The notes below the pieces were generated by a model. It worked only from the letters and a program-made list of their open reading frames with translations, did no database searches and was not told the DNA's origin. From assembly GCF_001581005.1 (NCBI RefSeq), contig NZ_LHZV01000061.1, positions 1 through 64,000 of the forward strand: a DNA stretch of 64,000 bases, given 5' to 3'. This document shows positions 33,761-43,048 of this stretch, piece after piece. The position numbers and the translations under genes are program-made. Position 1 is the first letter of the stretch. Each line of letters opens with the position of its first letter. Origin of the DNA: Acetobacter orleanensis (GTDB taxonomy: Bacteria > Pseudomonadota > Alphaproteobacteria > Acetobacterales > Acetobacteraceae).

Positions 33761-35728
33761 ATGTCAGTTTTTCTTTTCCCCCGGGCGCGTCAGCAAGCGG
33801 TTCTACCGCTGGCTTTTCTGCTTTTAAGCGCGTGTTCAGCGCCGTCTGATACACGGCCTGCAACCGCTCCGTCTGCTCCAGAAACGGCTCAGACTGCGGA
33901 TGTCTTTCCGGCCCGACGGGGTGCGTCGTCAGGCTCTGTCTCGGAGCGGCTTGCCGTGTGGCTCAGTCTGGTTGGCTCCCCGCATGCCAGCGCACAGGAT
34001 TACGCGGATTTTCTGAAAACACGCCCTGTCTGGCCGCGTTGGGGGCTTTTGCAGGCCCGCATGCAGCAGGCGCTGGCAAAGGAGACTGATCCTGCGGTGC
34101 TTGGGCGGCTCTGCGCTCAGACACTGACCTACGGCCCTGCTCTGGCCCAGTGTGCCGCGCAAGTCGGAACGACAAATTCAGGGCTTTCCAACCATCTTGC
34201 CGCCGACGCACGGCAGGCGTGGATGAATGGCAACGATTCCGCTGCCGCTTCAGCCGCCTTATCGGGAGCCTTCCCGCAGGCCATGACGCAGGAAGGCTCA
34301 TGGCTCCGGTTTAACCGAGAAGAAAAAGCCGGATTGCTTGCGGCGGCCAAGCAGACCATTCCCTATCTCAGTGGCTCCCGGCAGAAACTGGCTTTAGCCC
34401 GGCTTGCATTCCGCACGAATGATGGCGGAGCAGAAGCACAGGCAGCCGCCCTCCCCGGCTCCGATGCCCCAGACCCTTACCTTATTCTCGATCATCTTCA
34501 CTGGTTGCGCACCCAGCAGCGCGATGCGGATGCCGTGGCGCTTTGGAAAACGTCTGGTACGCAGGCGGAAGCGAATGCGCGCAATCCCGCTTTCTGGCGT
34601 GAGCGTGACGCACTGGCGCGGGATTTGCTTCAGGCCGGACAGGCTGAAGATGCTTTGTTTATGGCGAATGATGCCACGCTGAGCGGCACCAACCGGCTGG
34701 ACGCCCAGTTCCTGAGTGGCTGGATTGCGCTGCAAAAACTACACAATGCGACACAGGCTGAAGTGTTTTTCAGGCCATTGGCCGACTCCCCGGCGCTGAT
34801 AACCAAAAGTCGTGGGTTTTACTGGCTTGGGCGAGCCCGTCAGGCCGCGCAGGATACGGCGTCCGCTACGGCTGACTGGCAGAAAGCCGCAGGGTATCCC
34901 GGCACATTTTACGGCCAGATGGCCGCTGCAAAGCTATCTGGGAATGAAACGACGCTGCTCGCGCCAGACCATATCCCCACGTCCATTACAAAAGCACTTT
35001 CTGCGCAGCGCGATCCTGCGGCATCCGCCAATCGTCTTGCCGGGAGTGACCTCGTTCAGGCAGCGCAGCTTCTTGCGTCATGGGGTGATAAACCCCATGC
35101 GCGGGATTTTTTGACACTTCTTAGCCAACAACTGGTGTCTGTCTCCGATCGACTGGCATTGTGTGATCTGGCAACGCGGCTGACCCTGCCAGATGTGTGC
35201 GTAGCGGTCTCTCGGCAGGTTGGGCGTGACGGACTGTTCCTCTTGCATGCCGGCTGGCCTGCACCTTACACGCCGCCTGCTACAGGGCTTCCATCCGGTC
35301 TGGTGCTCGGGCTGGCACGTCAGGAGAGCAATTTTAATCCTGATGCCATTAGCTCATCCAACGCCATTGGTCTGATGCAACTCAAACCCTCCACTGCGGG
35401 AGATATGGTCCGGCGCGCGGGTGTTCCGGCTTCGGCCGCGACCGCATCCGGACTGCATGACCCTGAGAACAATCTGGCGCTCGGGTCAGCTTACCTGTCC
35501 TACTTGCAGGATAAATTTGGCAATGTCGTACCGTACATGGCTGCTGCTTATAACGGTGGGCCGGGGCGACTCTCGCGCTGGCTGGCTGCCTCGGGGGATC
35601 CGGGGCGCAGCGGTGCCTCGCAGGATGAAATGATTGACTGGGTGGAAAGCATCCCGTTTTCAGAAACACGAAACTACGTCCAGCGCGTGTGGGAAAACAT
35701 GACCATTTATGCGACCATGGGGAAATAA
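33761..35728 (+). CDS. slt: Soluble lytic murein transglycosylase-like lipoprotein
   Basis: 655 residues. The signal peptide ends in the lipobox LLSAC, so the protein is probably an outer-membrane lipoprotein rather than soluble. A long alpha-helical superhelix (about 60-480) is followed by the SLT catalytic domain, with E522 in LARQESNFNPDAIS, then GLMQLKPSTA and AAYNGGPGRLSRW. Cleaves glycan strands to 1,6-anhydro ends. A second lytic enzyme is MltG (1453-2448). pgpA starts two bases after the stop. Confidence 0.92.
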   Translation: MSVFLFPRARQQAVLPLAFLLLSACSAPSDTRPATAPSAPETAQTADVFPARRGASSGSVSERLAVWLSLVGSPHASAQDYADFLKTRPVWPRWGLLQARMQQALAKETDPAVLGRLCAQTLTYGPALAQCAAQVGTTNSGLSNHLAADARQAWMNGNDSAAASAALSGAFPQAMTQEGSWLRFNREEKAGLLAAAKQTIPYLSGSRQKLALARLAFRTNDGGAEAQAAALPGSDAPDPYLILDHLHWLRTQQRDADAVALWKTSGTQAEANARNPAFWRERDALARDLLQAGQAEDALFMANDATLSGTNRLDAQFLSGWIALQKLHNATQAEVFFRPLADSPALITKSRGFYWLGRARQAAQDTASATADWQKAAGYPGTFYGQMAAAKLSGNETTLLAPDHIPTSITKALSAQRDPAASANRLAGSDLVQAAQLLASWGDKPHARDFLTLLSQQLVSVSDRLALCDLATRLTLPDVCVAVSRQVGRDGLFLLHAGWPAPYTPPATGLPSGLVLGLARQESNFNPDAISSSNAIGLMQLKPSTAGDMVRRAGVPASAATASGLHDPENNLALGSAYLSYLQDKFGNVVPYMAAAYNGGPGRLSRWLAASGDPGRSGASQDEMIDWVESIPFSETRNYVQRVWENMTIYATMGK

Positions 35729-35730
35729 AC

Positions 35731-36219
35731 ATGAAACTCTCCCGTTTTGTCGCGACCTTTGGTGGATGCGGTCTCGCACCACGTGCGCCGGGAACAGTCG
35801 GGTCTCTGGCAGCCTTACTGCTGGGGCTCCCGCTTCTGAAGCATCCTAAAGCGTTGGTCGGTGCCATTGGTGCCGCCTCCCTTCTCGGCTGGTGGGCATC
35901 CGACCGCGCTGGCGAGGGAGAGGACCATAGCTGGATCGTGATTGATGAGGTCGCAGGCATGTGGGTCAGTCTGCTGGCCTGTCTGCCAGAAAATCCGGAA
36001 GACCCCGCCTCAGTGCGTAAAAGTCTGGGGCTTTCAGTTCTGGCGTTCGGTCTTTTCCGTCTGTTTGATATCAAAAAGCCCGGCCCGGTTGGCTACTTGG
36101 ATCGCAAGCATGGCGCGACAGGCATTATGGGGGATGATCTGGTTGCAGGCGTCATGGCCGCAGCCTGCATCAAGGCTGGGCGTCTGGTTACACGCCGCTT
36201 CTCCTTTTCCAAAAGCTGA
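35731..36219 (+). CDS. pgpA: Phosphatidylglycerophosphatase A
   Basis: 162 residues from ATG 35731; the frame extends upstream into slt but the MKLSRFVATFGGCGLAPRAPGTVGS start is that of the family. Removes the phosphate from PGP to give phosphatidylglycerol, the substrate for Cls (24174-25601). IDEVAGMW holds metal ligands, and FRLFDIKKPGPVGYLDRKHGATGIMGDD is conserved. It has several membrane helices and lies two bases after slt. Confidence 0.94.
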   Translation: MKLSRFVATFGGCGLAPRAPGTVGSLAALLLGLPLLKHPKALVGAIGAASLLGWWASDRAGEGEDHSWIVIDEVAGMWVSLLACLPENPEDPASVRKSLGLSVLAFGLFRLFDIKKPGPVGYLDRKHGATGIMGDDLVAGVMAAACIKAGRLVTRRFSFSKS

Positions 36220-36224
36220 ACGCA

Positions 36225-36740
36225 ATGCCTCTTTCTTTTCTGTCAGACGCTCTTTCGGCTGAACTGCTGCAACAGTCTGAAAGTGTGCTGGACGCGCTCA
36301 GACGTGCGGGCGCAAAACTTGTGACAGCGGAAAGTTGTACAGGCGGGCTGGTCGCCGCTTTGTTGACCCATCACGCAGGCTCTTCTGATGTAACGGAAGG
36401 CGGCCTTGTGACGTATTCCAATAGCATGAAGCACTCCGTTCTGGGTGTGCGAGTAGAAACATTACAGCAATTTGGGGCGGTCAGTTCCGAGACAGTTCAA
36501 GAGATGGCCGCAGGCGCTCTCAGCATCGCGCAGAACGCCACGCATTCTGTCTCTATTTCTGGCATTGCTGGTCCCGGCGGTGGGTCCGAAGAAAAGCCTG
36601 TGGGACTGGTCTGGTTTGGAACGGCTGTGCGAGGTGGCGCACTGCGCTCAGACTACCAGATTTTCCAAGGAGATCGCACAGACGTGCGTTCACAGGCAGC
36701 GCGTTACGCTCTTGCTCTTGTAGCACGGCGTCTAGCTTAA
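36225..36740 (+). CDS. CinA C-terminal domain protein (NMN amidohydrolase)
   Basis: 171 residues, only the PncC/CinA-C domain without the N-terminal MoaB-like part. TAESCTGGLVAALLTHHAGSSDVTEGG and VSISGIAGPGGGSEEKPVGLVWFG are diagnostic. The domain deamidates nicotinamide mononucleotide in NAD recycling. It starts five bases after pgpA. pgpA-cinA pairing is common in alphaproteobacteria. Confidence 0.93.
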   Translation: MPLSFLSDALSAELLQQSESVLDALRRAGAKLVTAESCTGGLVAALLTHHAGSSDVTEGGLVTYSNSMKHSVLGVRVETLQQFGAVSSETVQEMAAGALSIAQNATHSVSISGIAGPGGGSEEKPVGLVWFGTAVRGGALRSDYQIFQGDRTDVRSQAARYALALVARRLA

Positions 36741-36752
36741 GGTGCAAACACT

Positions 36753-36784
36753 AAAAAGGCGTCAGAAGGTAGCCCCTGACGCCT
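36753..36784 (-). terminator. Rho-independent terminator (minus strand)
   Basis: AGGCGTCAG (36757-36765) and CTGACGCCT (36776-36784) form a 9-bp stem. On the minus strand a run of T follows (36753-36757). It ends transcription of the small exported-protein gene at 36840-37229. Confidence 0.85.
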
Positions 36785-36839
36785 CTAAAGTCACATCTTC
36801 AATCCAGACAAAGCTGAAATTTCAGTGTGTTATCGCTTT

Positions 36840-37229
36840 TTACTGACCAGCAGCAGGAGCGTTAGCCGGTACTGTAACGCTCGGAGCGGCAGGAGCCGTC
36901 ATGCTCGGCATAGCCGGTGCTGCGGGAACGGCTGGTACTGTAACACCCGTGCCAGCAGCCGGAACGCCGACAGTCGTGCCCGGAGCAGGAACCATAACCT
37001 GAGCATTCGGGCCAGCAGCAAACGCCGGAGCATTGGCGCGCTGTGCGGCAGACAGGCTCTGATTGTTCAGGTCATCCGTCTTGGACTCACCTTTTGCGGC
37101 TTTAGCAGCACATTTTGCGCCAGAGCAGTGTGCTTCATGGTTGTGGGCATGGTGGTGCGTGGCAGCAAAAACCGGGCTAGCAGCCAGTGCGGCAGTAATA
37201 AGCGCAGTTGCAGCAAAAAGTTTTTTCAT
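36840..37229 (-). CDS. Exported Ala/Pro-rich protein with N-terminal histidine cluster
   Basis: 129 residues from ATG 37229 with AAGGA nine bases upstream; the frame is open further but without support. The signal peptide is MKKLFAATALITAALAASPVFA. The mature N-terminus is a His cluster (ATHHHAHNHEAHCSGAKC) with two Cys. The last 70 residues repeat short Val-Pro-Ala-x motifs and are probably disordered. No family is recognised. The His/Cys cluster suggests metal binding. It has its own terminator and lies apart from coq10. Confidence 0.65.
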   Translation of the reverse strand: MKKLFAATALITAALAASPVFAATHHHAHNHEAHCSGAKCAAKAAKGESKTDDLNNQSLSAAQRANAPAFAAGPNAQVMVPAPGTTVGVPAAGTGVTVPAVPAAPAMPSMTAPAAPSVTVPANAPAAGQ

Positions 37230-37371
37230 AAGTGTCAGTCCTTCTCTAGAACGATGAGTCACTTTTACAAAAAGCAACTTTCCAACAGATTTGTAATCTA
37301 TAGAAAATTGTGCCCCGTAACAATAACCCAACGTGTTTTAGTAAGCGCAACCTGAACTGCGTCTCTGTGTC

Positions 37372-37848
37372 TTACTGTGCAACCGGATGTTCTTTTGGCA
37401 AAGATGCGGCGGTTTCCGGCGGCCCGTAAACCTCGCGTGCCCGGCGGAGAAAGGCAGAAACCATCAGGCGTACGGCTTCACCAAATACAACGCCGATAGC
37501 GGCCTGAAGGATGCGGGAGCGAAACTCAAAATCGACAAAAAACTCTACAACGCAGCCGTTTTCGGCGGGGGTGAATTTCCAGAGATTTTTGAGGTAGCGG
37601 AACGGACCACGCTCATATTGCACAGTAATACTGTCCGGGCAATTGAGCGTGACACGGGACGTAAAACTTTCACGGAATGGCCCGAACCCTACTGTCAGAT
37701 CAGCCACCAGTTCAGTCGCGGTGCGCGTCCGGACACGGGCGGCAACACACCATGGAAGAAATTCCGGGTAATGCCCGACATCCGCAACAAGATCAAAAAT
37801 CTGGTCGGCCCGATACGCGAGAACACGCTTTTCTGCGTGTTTAGGCAT
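37372..37848 (-). CDS. COQ10-like START-domain protein
   Basis: 158 residues, START/polyketide-cyclase fold. VLAYRADQIFDLVADVGHYPEFLPWC and YLKNLWKFTPAENGCVVEFFVDFEFRS are typical. It is the bacterial counterpart of Coq10, which binds ubiquinone and helps respiration; the same family is often labelled RatA toxin, which fits poorly here. The start overlaps the lipA stop (TGATG). lipA-coq10 pairing is typical of alphaproteobacteria. Confidence 0.88.
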   Translation of the reverse strand: MPKHAEKRVLAYRADQIFDLVADVGHYPEFLPWCVAARVRTRTATELVADLTVGFGPFRESFTSRVTLNCPDSITVQYERGPFRYLKNLWKFTPAENGCVVEFFVDFEFRSRILQAAIGVVFGEAVRLMVSAFLRRAREVYGPPETAASLPKEHPVAQ

Positions 37849-38822
37849 CAGTGCGCTCCTGCAAGACGCGCGTTGCGTGTCTGCCGGAGTTCAGCAAAAT
37901 CAGAATCAGCATGGTAGGATGAACGGGTCAGCGGGCTGGAACTGACCTGAAGGAAACCTTTGACGCGGGCCATGGCGCCATACTCCTCAAACTCAGTGGG
38001 GGTGACAAAACGCGCAACTGCTGCGTGCTTCACCGTAGGCTGCAAATACTGGCCCATTGTAATAAAATCTACATCCGCAATGCGCAGATCATCCATGACC
38101 TGAGCGATTTCCATTTTCTCCTCACCTAGTCCCAGCATCAGGCCGGATTTGGTAAAAATGGAGGCATCCAGTTGCTTGACGCGGTCCAGCAGGCGCATGG
38201 ACTGGTAATAACGCGCGCCCGGACGAATGTTGGGATAAAGGCGCGGCACAGTTTCCAGATTGTGATTGAATACATCAGGACGCGCTTCAACAATAATTTC
38301 TAACGCATTGTTTTTGCGTAAAAAATCAGGCGTTAAAATTTCAATGGTTGTCTCGGGCGAAACGTCCCGGATTGATGTGATGACGCGCGCAAAATGACGC
38401 GCTCCCCCATCTTCAAGATCATCACGGTCAACAGACGTAATCACAACGTGCCGCAGGCCCAGCTTGGCCACAGCTTCTGCTACGCGGGCCGGTTCATCCG
38501 CATCCAGAGCATACGGCAAGCCTGTGGTGACGTTGCAGAAGGAACAGGCGCGCGTGCAAATTTCCCCCATGATCATCATGGTGGCGTGCCGCTGGGACCA
38601 GCATTCGCCAATATTCGGGCAGGCTGCTTCTTCACACACCGTGACCAGACGGTTATCCCGCATTAGCTTACGCGTTTCGTGATACACGGGGTGCGTCGGC
38701 GCTTTAACGCGGATCCATTCGGGTTTGCGGGCAATCGGATTGTCAGGCCGGTGTGCCTTTTCCGGGTGGCGGCTTTTGGCGGCTCCGCCTTTCCGATGAT
38801 CAATCAAGACGCGTGTAGACAT
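37848..38822 (-). CDS. lipA: Lipoyl synthase
   Basis: 324 residues from ATG 38822 (GGAG about 11 bases upstream; GTG 38840 is too close to it). Radical-SAM enzyme inserting two sulfurs into octanoyl groups on lipoyl domains. The radical-SAM cluster is C89-x3-C93-x2-C96, the auxiliary cluster is C63, C68 and C74, and the RSSYHAD segment near the C-terminus holds the family's conserved Ser ligand. Its targets include PdhB and PdhC, encoded just upstream. No lipB is seen in the window. Confidence 0.96.
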   Translation of the reverse strand: MSTRVLIDHRKGGAAKSRHPEKAHRPDNPIARKPEWIRVKAPTHPVYHETRKLMRDNRLVTVCEEAACPNIGECWSQRHATMMIMGEICTRACSFCNVTTGLPYALDADEPARVAEAVAKLGLRHVVITSVDRDDLEDGGARHFARVITSIRDVSPETTIEILTPDFLRKNNALEIIVEARPDVFNHNLETVPRLYPNIRPGARYYQSMRLLDRVKQLDASIFTKSGLMLGLGEEKMEIAQVMDDLRIADVDFITMGQYLQPTVKHAAVARFVTPTEFEEYGAMARVKGFLQVSSSPLTRSSYHADSDFAELRQTRNARLAGAH

Positions 38823-38850
38823 GGTATCGCCCGCTCCCACACTCCGGGTT

Positions 38851-38891
38851 AAAAAGAACTGGAACGCTCTTACCCCTGCGTCAAGGTAAGA
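38851..38891 (-). terminator. Possible terminator between lpd and lipA
   Basis: TCTTACC (38868-38874) and GGTAAGA (38885-38891) pair around a 10-base loop, extendable with one or two mismatches. On the minus strand, TTCTTTTTAA follows a few bases after the stem. The gap of 131 bases suggests lipA may have its own promoter here. Confidence 0.4.
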
Positions 38892-38953
38892 ACGTCCCTA
38901 TTGGTGCGCTTCATAGCATCACACCCCCGCGAGCAGCGGTCTGGTGAAGCAGA

Positions 38954-40363
38954 CTAGAAGTGCAGCGCGCCGTCATAAGCTGCGAGAACGGCCTCATGCA
39001 TGGACTCAGAAATGGTCGGATGCGGGAAGATGGTCTCTGCCAGTTCCGCTTCCGTCAGTTCTCCGGTGCGGGCAATCACGTAACCCTGAATCATTTCTGT
39101 CACTTCAGCGCCGATCATGTGGGCACCAAGCAACTCGCCGGTCTGCGCATCAAAAACAGTCTTTACCAGACCCTCAGGTTCACCCATGGCAAGTGCCTTG
39201 CCGTTGGCCATGAGCGGGAATTTGCCTACGCGGACTTTATAGCCAGCCTCTTTGGCCCGCGCTTCCGTGTAGCCAACAGACGCGATTTGTGGACGGCAAT
39301 ACGTGCATCCCGGAATTTTTGTACTATCAATGGGATGAACATGCTTTCCTGCAATGGCTTCTACACACATAACAGCCTCGTGGCTGGCTTTGTGCGCAAG
39401 CCAAGGAGCACCGGCAAGATCGCCAATGGCATACACGCCGGGCTCACCCGTGCGGCAAAGGGCATCGGTCACCACATGGGTGCGGTCAGTTTTGACCTTT
39501 GTGCCTTCTAGGCCGATATTTTCAACGTTACCGACAATACCAACGGCTGAGATCACACGATCAACAGTGAATTCTTCTGTCTTGCCATTCACTTCAACAG
39601 GGACAGTGACGTCGCTTGCGGATTTACGCAGAGCGCCAATTTTAGCGCTTGTGAGCACGCGTATACCCTGCTTTTCAAAAGCCTTGCGGGCCAGCGCGCT
39701 GATCTCTTCATCTTCCACCGGCAGAATACGGGGAGCGACTTCCACCAGCGTGACCTCTGAGCCCATATTCCGGTAGAAGGACGCAAACTCGCTGCCGATA
39801 GCGCCGGAGCCAATCACCAGCAGGCGGCGCGGGAGTGCCTCGGGCACCAGAGCCTCGCGGTAAGACCAGACCAACTTGCCGTCTGGTTCCAGCCCCGGCA
39901 GCGTACGGGCGCGTGCGCCAGTTGCGAGGATGACGTGTTTTGCCGTCAGCGTAACCGCTGCACCTTTTTCCGGCGTGACCAGAACCTTGCGTTTTGCTCC
40001 GTCAACGCCGTCCAGTTTCCCGTAGCCTTCAAAAACCGGCACTTTTGCTTTTTTCAGCAGATGCGCCACACCCCCGGAAAGCTGTTTGGAAACGGCTCTG
40101 GAACGGGCGACAATCTTTGAAAAGTCGAAGCTGACTTTTTCTGCGCTGAACCCGTAAGGGCCGAGGTCATGCAGTAGATGGTTAATCTCAGAGGCACGCA
40201 GCAGCGCCTTGGTGGGGATACAGCCCCAATTGAGGCAGATGCCGCCAAGATGCTTGGCCTCCACCACCGCAGCAGACAGGCCGAGTTGGGCAGCGCGCAG
40301 CGCTGCAACATACCCGCCGGGACCGCCACCTACGATAATAATATCAAAATTCGTTGCGCTCAT
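38954..40363 (-). CDS. lpdA: Dihydrolipoyl dehydrogenase (E3)
   Basis: 469 residues from ATG 40363 (MSATNFDIIIVGGGPGGYVA); a longer frame overlaps pdhC. Reoxidises dihydrolipoamide with FAD and NAD. FAD motif GGGPGG at 12-17, redox pair C43 and C48 in GGICLNWGCIP, second nucleotide motif GSGAIGSEFASF, and the C-terminal HPHPTISE with the catalytic His. It lies 23 bases after pdhC in the same run. Confidence 0.96.
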   Translation of the reverse strand: MSATNFDIIIVGGGPGGYVAALRAAQLGLSAAVVEAKHLGGICLNWGCIPTKALLRASEINHLLHDLGPYGFSAEKVSFDFSKIVARSRAVSKQLSGGVAHLLKKAKVPVFEGYGKLDGVDGAKRKVLVTPEKGAAVTLTAKHVILATGARARTLPGLEPDGKLVWSYREALVPEALPRRLLVIGSGAIGSEFASFYRNMGSEVTLVEVAPRILPVEDEEISALARKAFEKQGIRVLTSAKIGALRKSASDVTVPVEVNGKTEEFTVDRVISAVGIVGNVENIGLEGTKVKTDRTHVVTDALCRTGEPGVYAIGDLAGAPWLAHKASHEAVMCVEAIAGKHVHPIDSTKIPGCTYCRPQIASVGYTEARAKEAGYKVRVGKFPLMANGKALAMGEPEGLVKTVFDAQTGELLGAHMIGAEVTEMIQGYVIARTGELTEAELAETIFPHPTISESMHEAVLAAYDGALHF

Positions 40364-40386
40364 GGTCGTTTCCCGCAAGCCCGCGA

Positions 40387-41646
40387 TTAAAGAACAAGTG
40401 TCAGAGGAGATTCGACCACAGACCGGAAGGCTGAGAGCCATTCCGCCGCAACCGCGCCATCCACAACGCGGTGGTCAACGGAGAGTGTAACCGTCATGAC
40501 TGTCGCAATCGCCAGTTCGTTCCCCTTCACCACAGCCTGTTTTTTTGCTGCGGCAATGGCCAGAATGGCAGCTTGTGGCGGGTTGATGATGGCGGAGAAG
40601 TCACGCACGCCGAACATCCCCATATTGGAAATGGAGAATGTTCCGCCCTGAAACTCTTCCGGTTTCAGTTTGCCTGCGCGGGCCCGCTTGACCAGATATT
40701 TCGTTTCCTGACTGATCTGCTTCAGGCTCTTCTGATCCACCCGTGTGAGGATGGGCGTAATCAGCCCGTCCGGGATCGAGACAGCGATGGAAATATCCAC
40801 ATTGTCATGCAGAACCATCGCCTGCTCCGTAAAGGAGGCATTGACGTTAGGAACCCGCTTGAGCGCAATGGCTGAGGCTTTAACCAGCATGTCATTAACG
40901 GACAGCTTGAACGCATCTGGCCCCTCTTCGGGAGAGGCTGCATTAAGCTGAGAACGCAACGCCAGCAGAGCATCCAGTTCCACATCCACAGAAACGTAGA
41001 AATGCGGAATGGTGCTTTTCGCTTCCGTCAGGCGGCGCGCAATGACCTTCCGCATGCTGGAATGAGGAATAGAGCGGCTTGTGGGACCTGATGCGGCAAC
41101 CGGTGCGGTGCTTGCCGCAGTAACCATGCTCTGGCTCGTAGCCTTGTCCACATCACGGCGCACAATACGGCCGCTCGGCCCGGTGCCTTGAATGTGGGTA
41201 AGATCAAGCCCCTTCTGGCTGGCAATGCGCTTGGCCAGAGGAGAGGCAAGGATACGCTTGCCCGTGGCCGCAGGTTTAGCCGTAGAGGCAACCGGAGCAG
41301 GCGCTGCAACCGGAGCAGAACCTTGAGGCGTCGCAGCCGCTGGACTAGCTGCGGGTGCAGTCGCCGCTTGCGGCTTGACCGCTCCGGCTTCCGGCACAGC
41401 CTCACCTTCTGCCACCAGAATTGCGATGGGGGAGTTCACCGCAACGCCCTGCGTACCTTCCGGCACAAGAATGCGGCCTAGAATGCCGTCTTCAACGGCT
41501 TCCACTTCCATGGTGGCTTTATCGGTTTCGATTTCGGCAATGACATCGCCAATCGCAACCTTATCGCCTTCCGCTTTAATCCAGCGGGCCAGCGCGCCTT
41601 CCGTCATTGTCGGCGAAAGGGCCGGCATCAGAACTTCAATAGCCAT
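40387..41646 (-). CDS. pdhC: Pyruvate dehydrogenase E2 (dihydrolipoamide acetyltransferase)
   Basis: 419 residues. One lipoyl domain (1-80) with K43 in [14 protein letters not shown], an Ala/Pro-rich linker (about 85-130), the peripheral-subunit-binding domain (about 131-165, ILASPLAKRIASQKGLDLTHIQGTGPSGRIV) and the acetyltransferase core ending in DHRVVDGAVAAEWL with H392 and D396. Forms the core of the complex. The lipoyl domain is nearly the same as the one in PdhB. Confidence 0.96.
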   Translation of the reverse strand: MAIEVLMPALSPTMTEGALARWIKAEGDKVAIGDVIAEIETDKATMEVEAVEDGILGRILVPEGTQGVAVNSPIAILVAEGEAVPEAGAVKPQAATAPAASPAAATPQGSAPVAAPAPVASTAKPAATGKRILASPLAKRIASQKGLDLTHIQGTGPSGRIVRRDVDKATSQSMVTAASTAPVAASGPTSRSIPHSSMRKVIARRLTEAKSTIPHFYVSVDVELDALLALRSQLNAASPEEGPDAFKLSVNDMLVKASAIALKRVPNVNASFTEQAMVLHDNVDISIAVSIPDGLITPILTRVDQKSLKQISQETKYLVKRARAGKLKPEEFQGGTFSISNMGMFGVRDFSAIINPPQAAILAIAAAKKQAVVKGNELAIATVMTVTLSVDHRVVDGAVAAEWLSAFRSVVESPLTLVL

Positions 41647-41656
41647 CTCTTTGTCC

Positions 41657-43042
41657 TCAGATCAGGCGACGCACGGCTTCAATGACGTGCTCGGGCTGCG
41701 GCAGGGCCAGTTTTTCCAGATTGGCGGCGAAGGGCATTGGAACATCCTCGCCTGTTACACGCACAGGCGGGGCGTCGAGCCAGTCAAACGCATGCTCAAT
41801 CACCTGCATGGCAACTTCCGCGCCGATACCAGCAAACGGCCAGCCTTCTTCCAGTGTCACCAGACGGCTGGTTTTCTTCACGCTTTCCACAATAGTCGCC
41901 GTATCCAGCGGACGCAGACTGCGCAGATTGATGACTTCCGCTTCAATGCCCTGCTGAGCCAGTGCTTCCGCAGCTTCCAGAGCAGTTGTCACCATGATGG
42001 AGAACGTCACAATGGTAACGTCCCGCCCTTCCCGCTCCACCTTTGCCTTGCCGATTGGCAGAATGAAATCCTCATCAACTGGGCAAGGGAATTTGCGCCC
42101 GTAAAGAATTTCATTTTCAAGCACGATGACCGGGTTGGGATCTCTGATGGCCGCACGAAGCAGCCCTTTGGCGTCGGCCGAGGACCACGGAGCGACGACT
42201 TTCAGGCCCGGAACATGAGCATACCAACTGCCATAGCACTGGGAATGCTGTGCACCGACGCGTGCCGCAGCACCATTCGGGCCACGGAAAACAATAGGGC
42301 ACCCCATCTGGCCACCAGACATATAAAGCGTCTTGGCCGCAGAATTAATAATATGATCAATGGCTTGCATTGAGAAGTTCATAGTCATGAACTCCACAAT
42401 CGGCTTAAGGCCAGTCAGAGCTGCGCCAACGGCCATGCCGGTAAAACCGTGTTCGGTGATCGGCATATCGATAACGCGCTTATCACCAAACTCAGCCAGC
42501 AAACCCTGAGAAATCTTGTAAGCGCCCTGATATTCCGCGACTTCTTCACCAATCAGAAAAACATCCGGGTCACGGCGTAATTCAGCCTGCATGGCATCAT
42601 GCAGAGCTTCACGAACGGTGATTTCAGCCGTCGGCCCCCAGTCCTTTTCCGTTGCCGGGGCACTCAGCGCCGTGCTGACTGGCGCGGCAACTGCGGACGA
42701 CATCTGTTCTGCTGGTGCTTTTACTGCCTGTGTTTTGAGGGCAGAGTCAGTCTTATCGGTCGCTGAGACCTGAGTGGAGGCGGCGTTTGGAACGGCTTCC
42801 CCTTCTGCAACCAGAATGGCAATCGGCGAATTAACGGCGATATCCTGTGTGCCTTCCTGAACCAGAATGCGGCCGAGAATGCCGCTTTCCACGGCTTCGA
42901 TTTCCATGGTTGCTTTATCGGTTTCAATCTCGGCAATCACATCGCCAATTGAAATCGTGTCACCTTCAGCTTTTACCCAGCGCGCGAGAGCCCCTTCCGT
43001 CATGGTTGGGGAAAGTGCGGGCATTAAAATATCTGTTGCCAT
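41657..43042 (-). CDS. pdhB: Pyruvate dehydrogenase E1 beta with N-terminal lipoyl domain
   Basis: 461 residues, about 130 longer than a plain E1-beta. Residues 1-80 are a lipoyl domain (K43 in [14 protein letters not shown]), then an Ala/Thr-rich linker to about 130, then the E1-beta fold ([37 protein letters not shown] and so on). Such fused E1-beta subunits are known in several alphaproteobacteria. It lies six bases after pdhA and ten before pdhC. Confidence 0.96.
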   Translation of the reverse strand: MATDILMPALSPTMTEGALARWVKAEGDTISIGDVIAEIETDKATMEIEAVESGILGRILVQEGTQDIAVNSPIAILVAEGEAVPNAASTQVSATDKTDSALKTQAVKAPAEQMSSAVAAPVSTALSAPATEKDWGPTAEITVREALHDAMQAELRRDPDVFLIGEEVAEYQGAYKISQGLLAEFGDKRVIDMPITEHGFTGMAVGAALTGLKPIVEFMTMNFSMQAIDHIINSAAKTLYMSGGQMGCPIVFRGPNGAAARVGAQHSQCYGSWYAHVPGLKVVAPWSSADAKGLLRAAIRDPNPVIVLENEILYGRKFPCPVDEDFILPIGKAKVEREGRDVTIVTFSIMVTTALEAAEALAQQGIEAEVINLRSLRPLDTATIVESVKKTSRLVTLEEGWPFAGIGAEVAMQVIEHAFDWLDAPPVRVTGEDVPMPFAANLEKLALPQPEHVIEAVRRLI

Positions 43043-43048
43043 AATCCG

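Noticed and set aside
37372-37848. RatA-type toxin label for the START-domain gene
   Set aside because: The lipA partner and the sequence fit the Coq10 group; there is no antitoxin-like neighbour.
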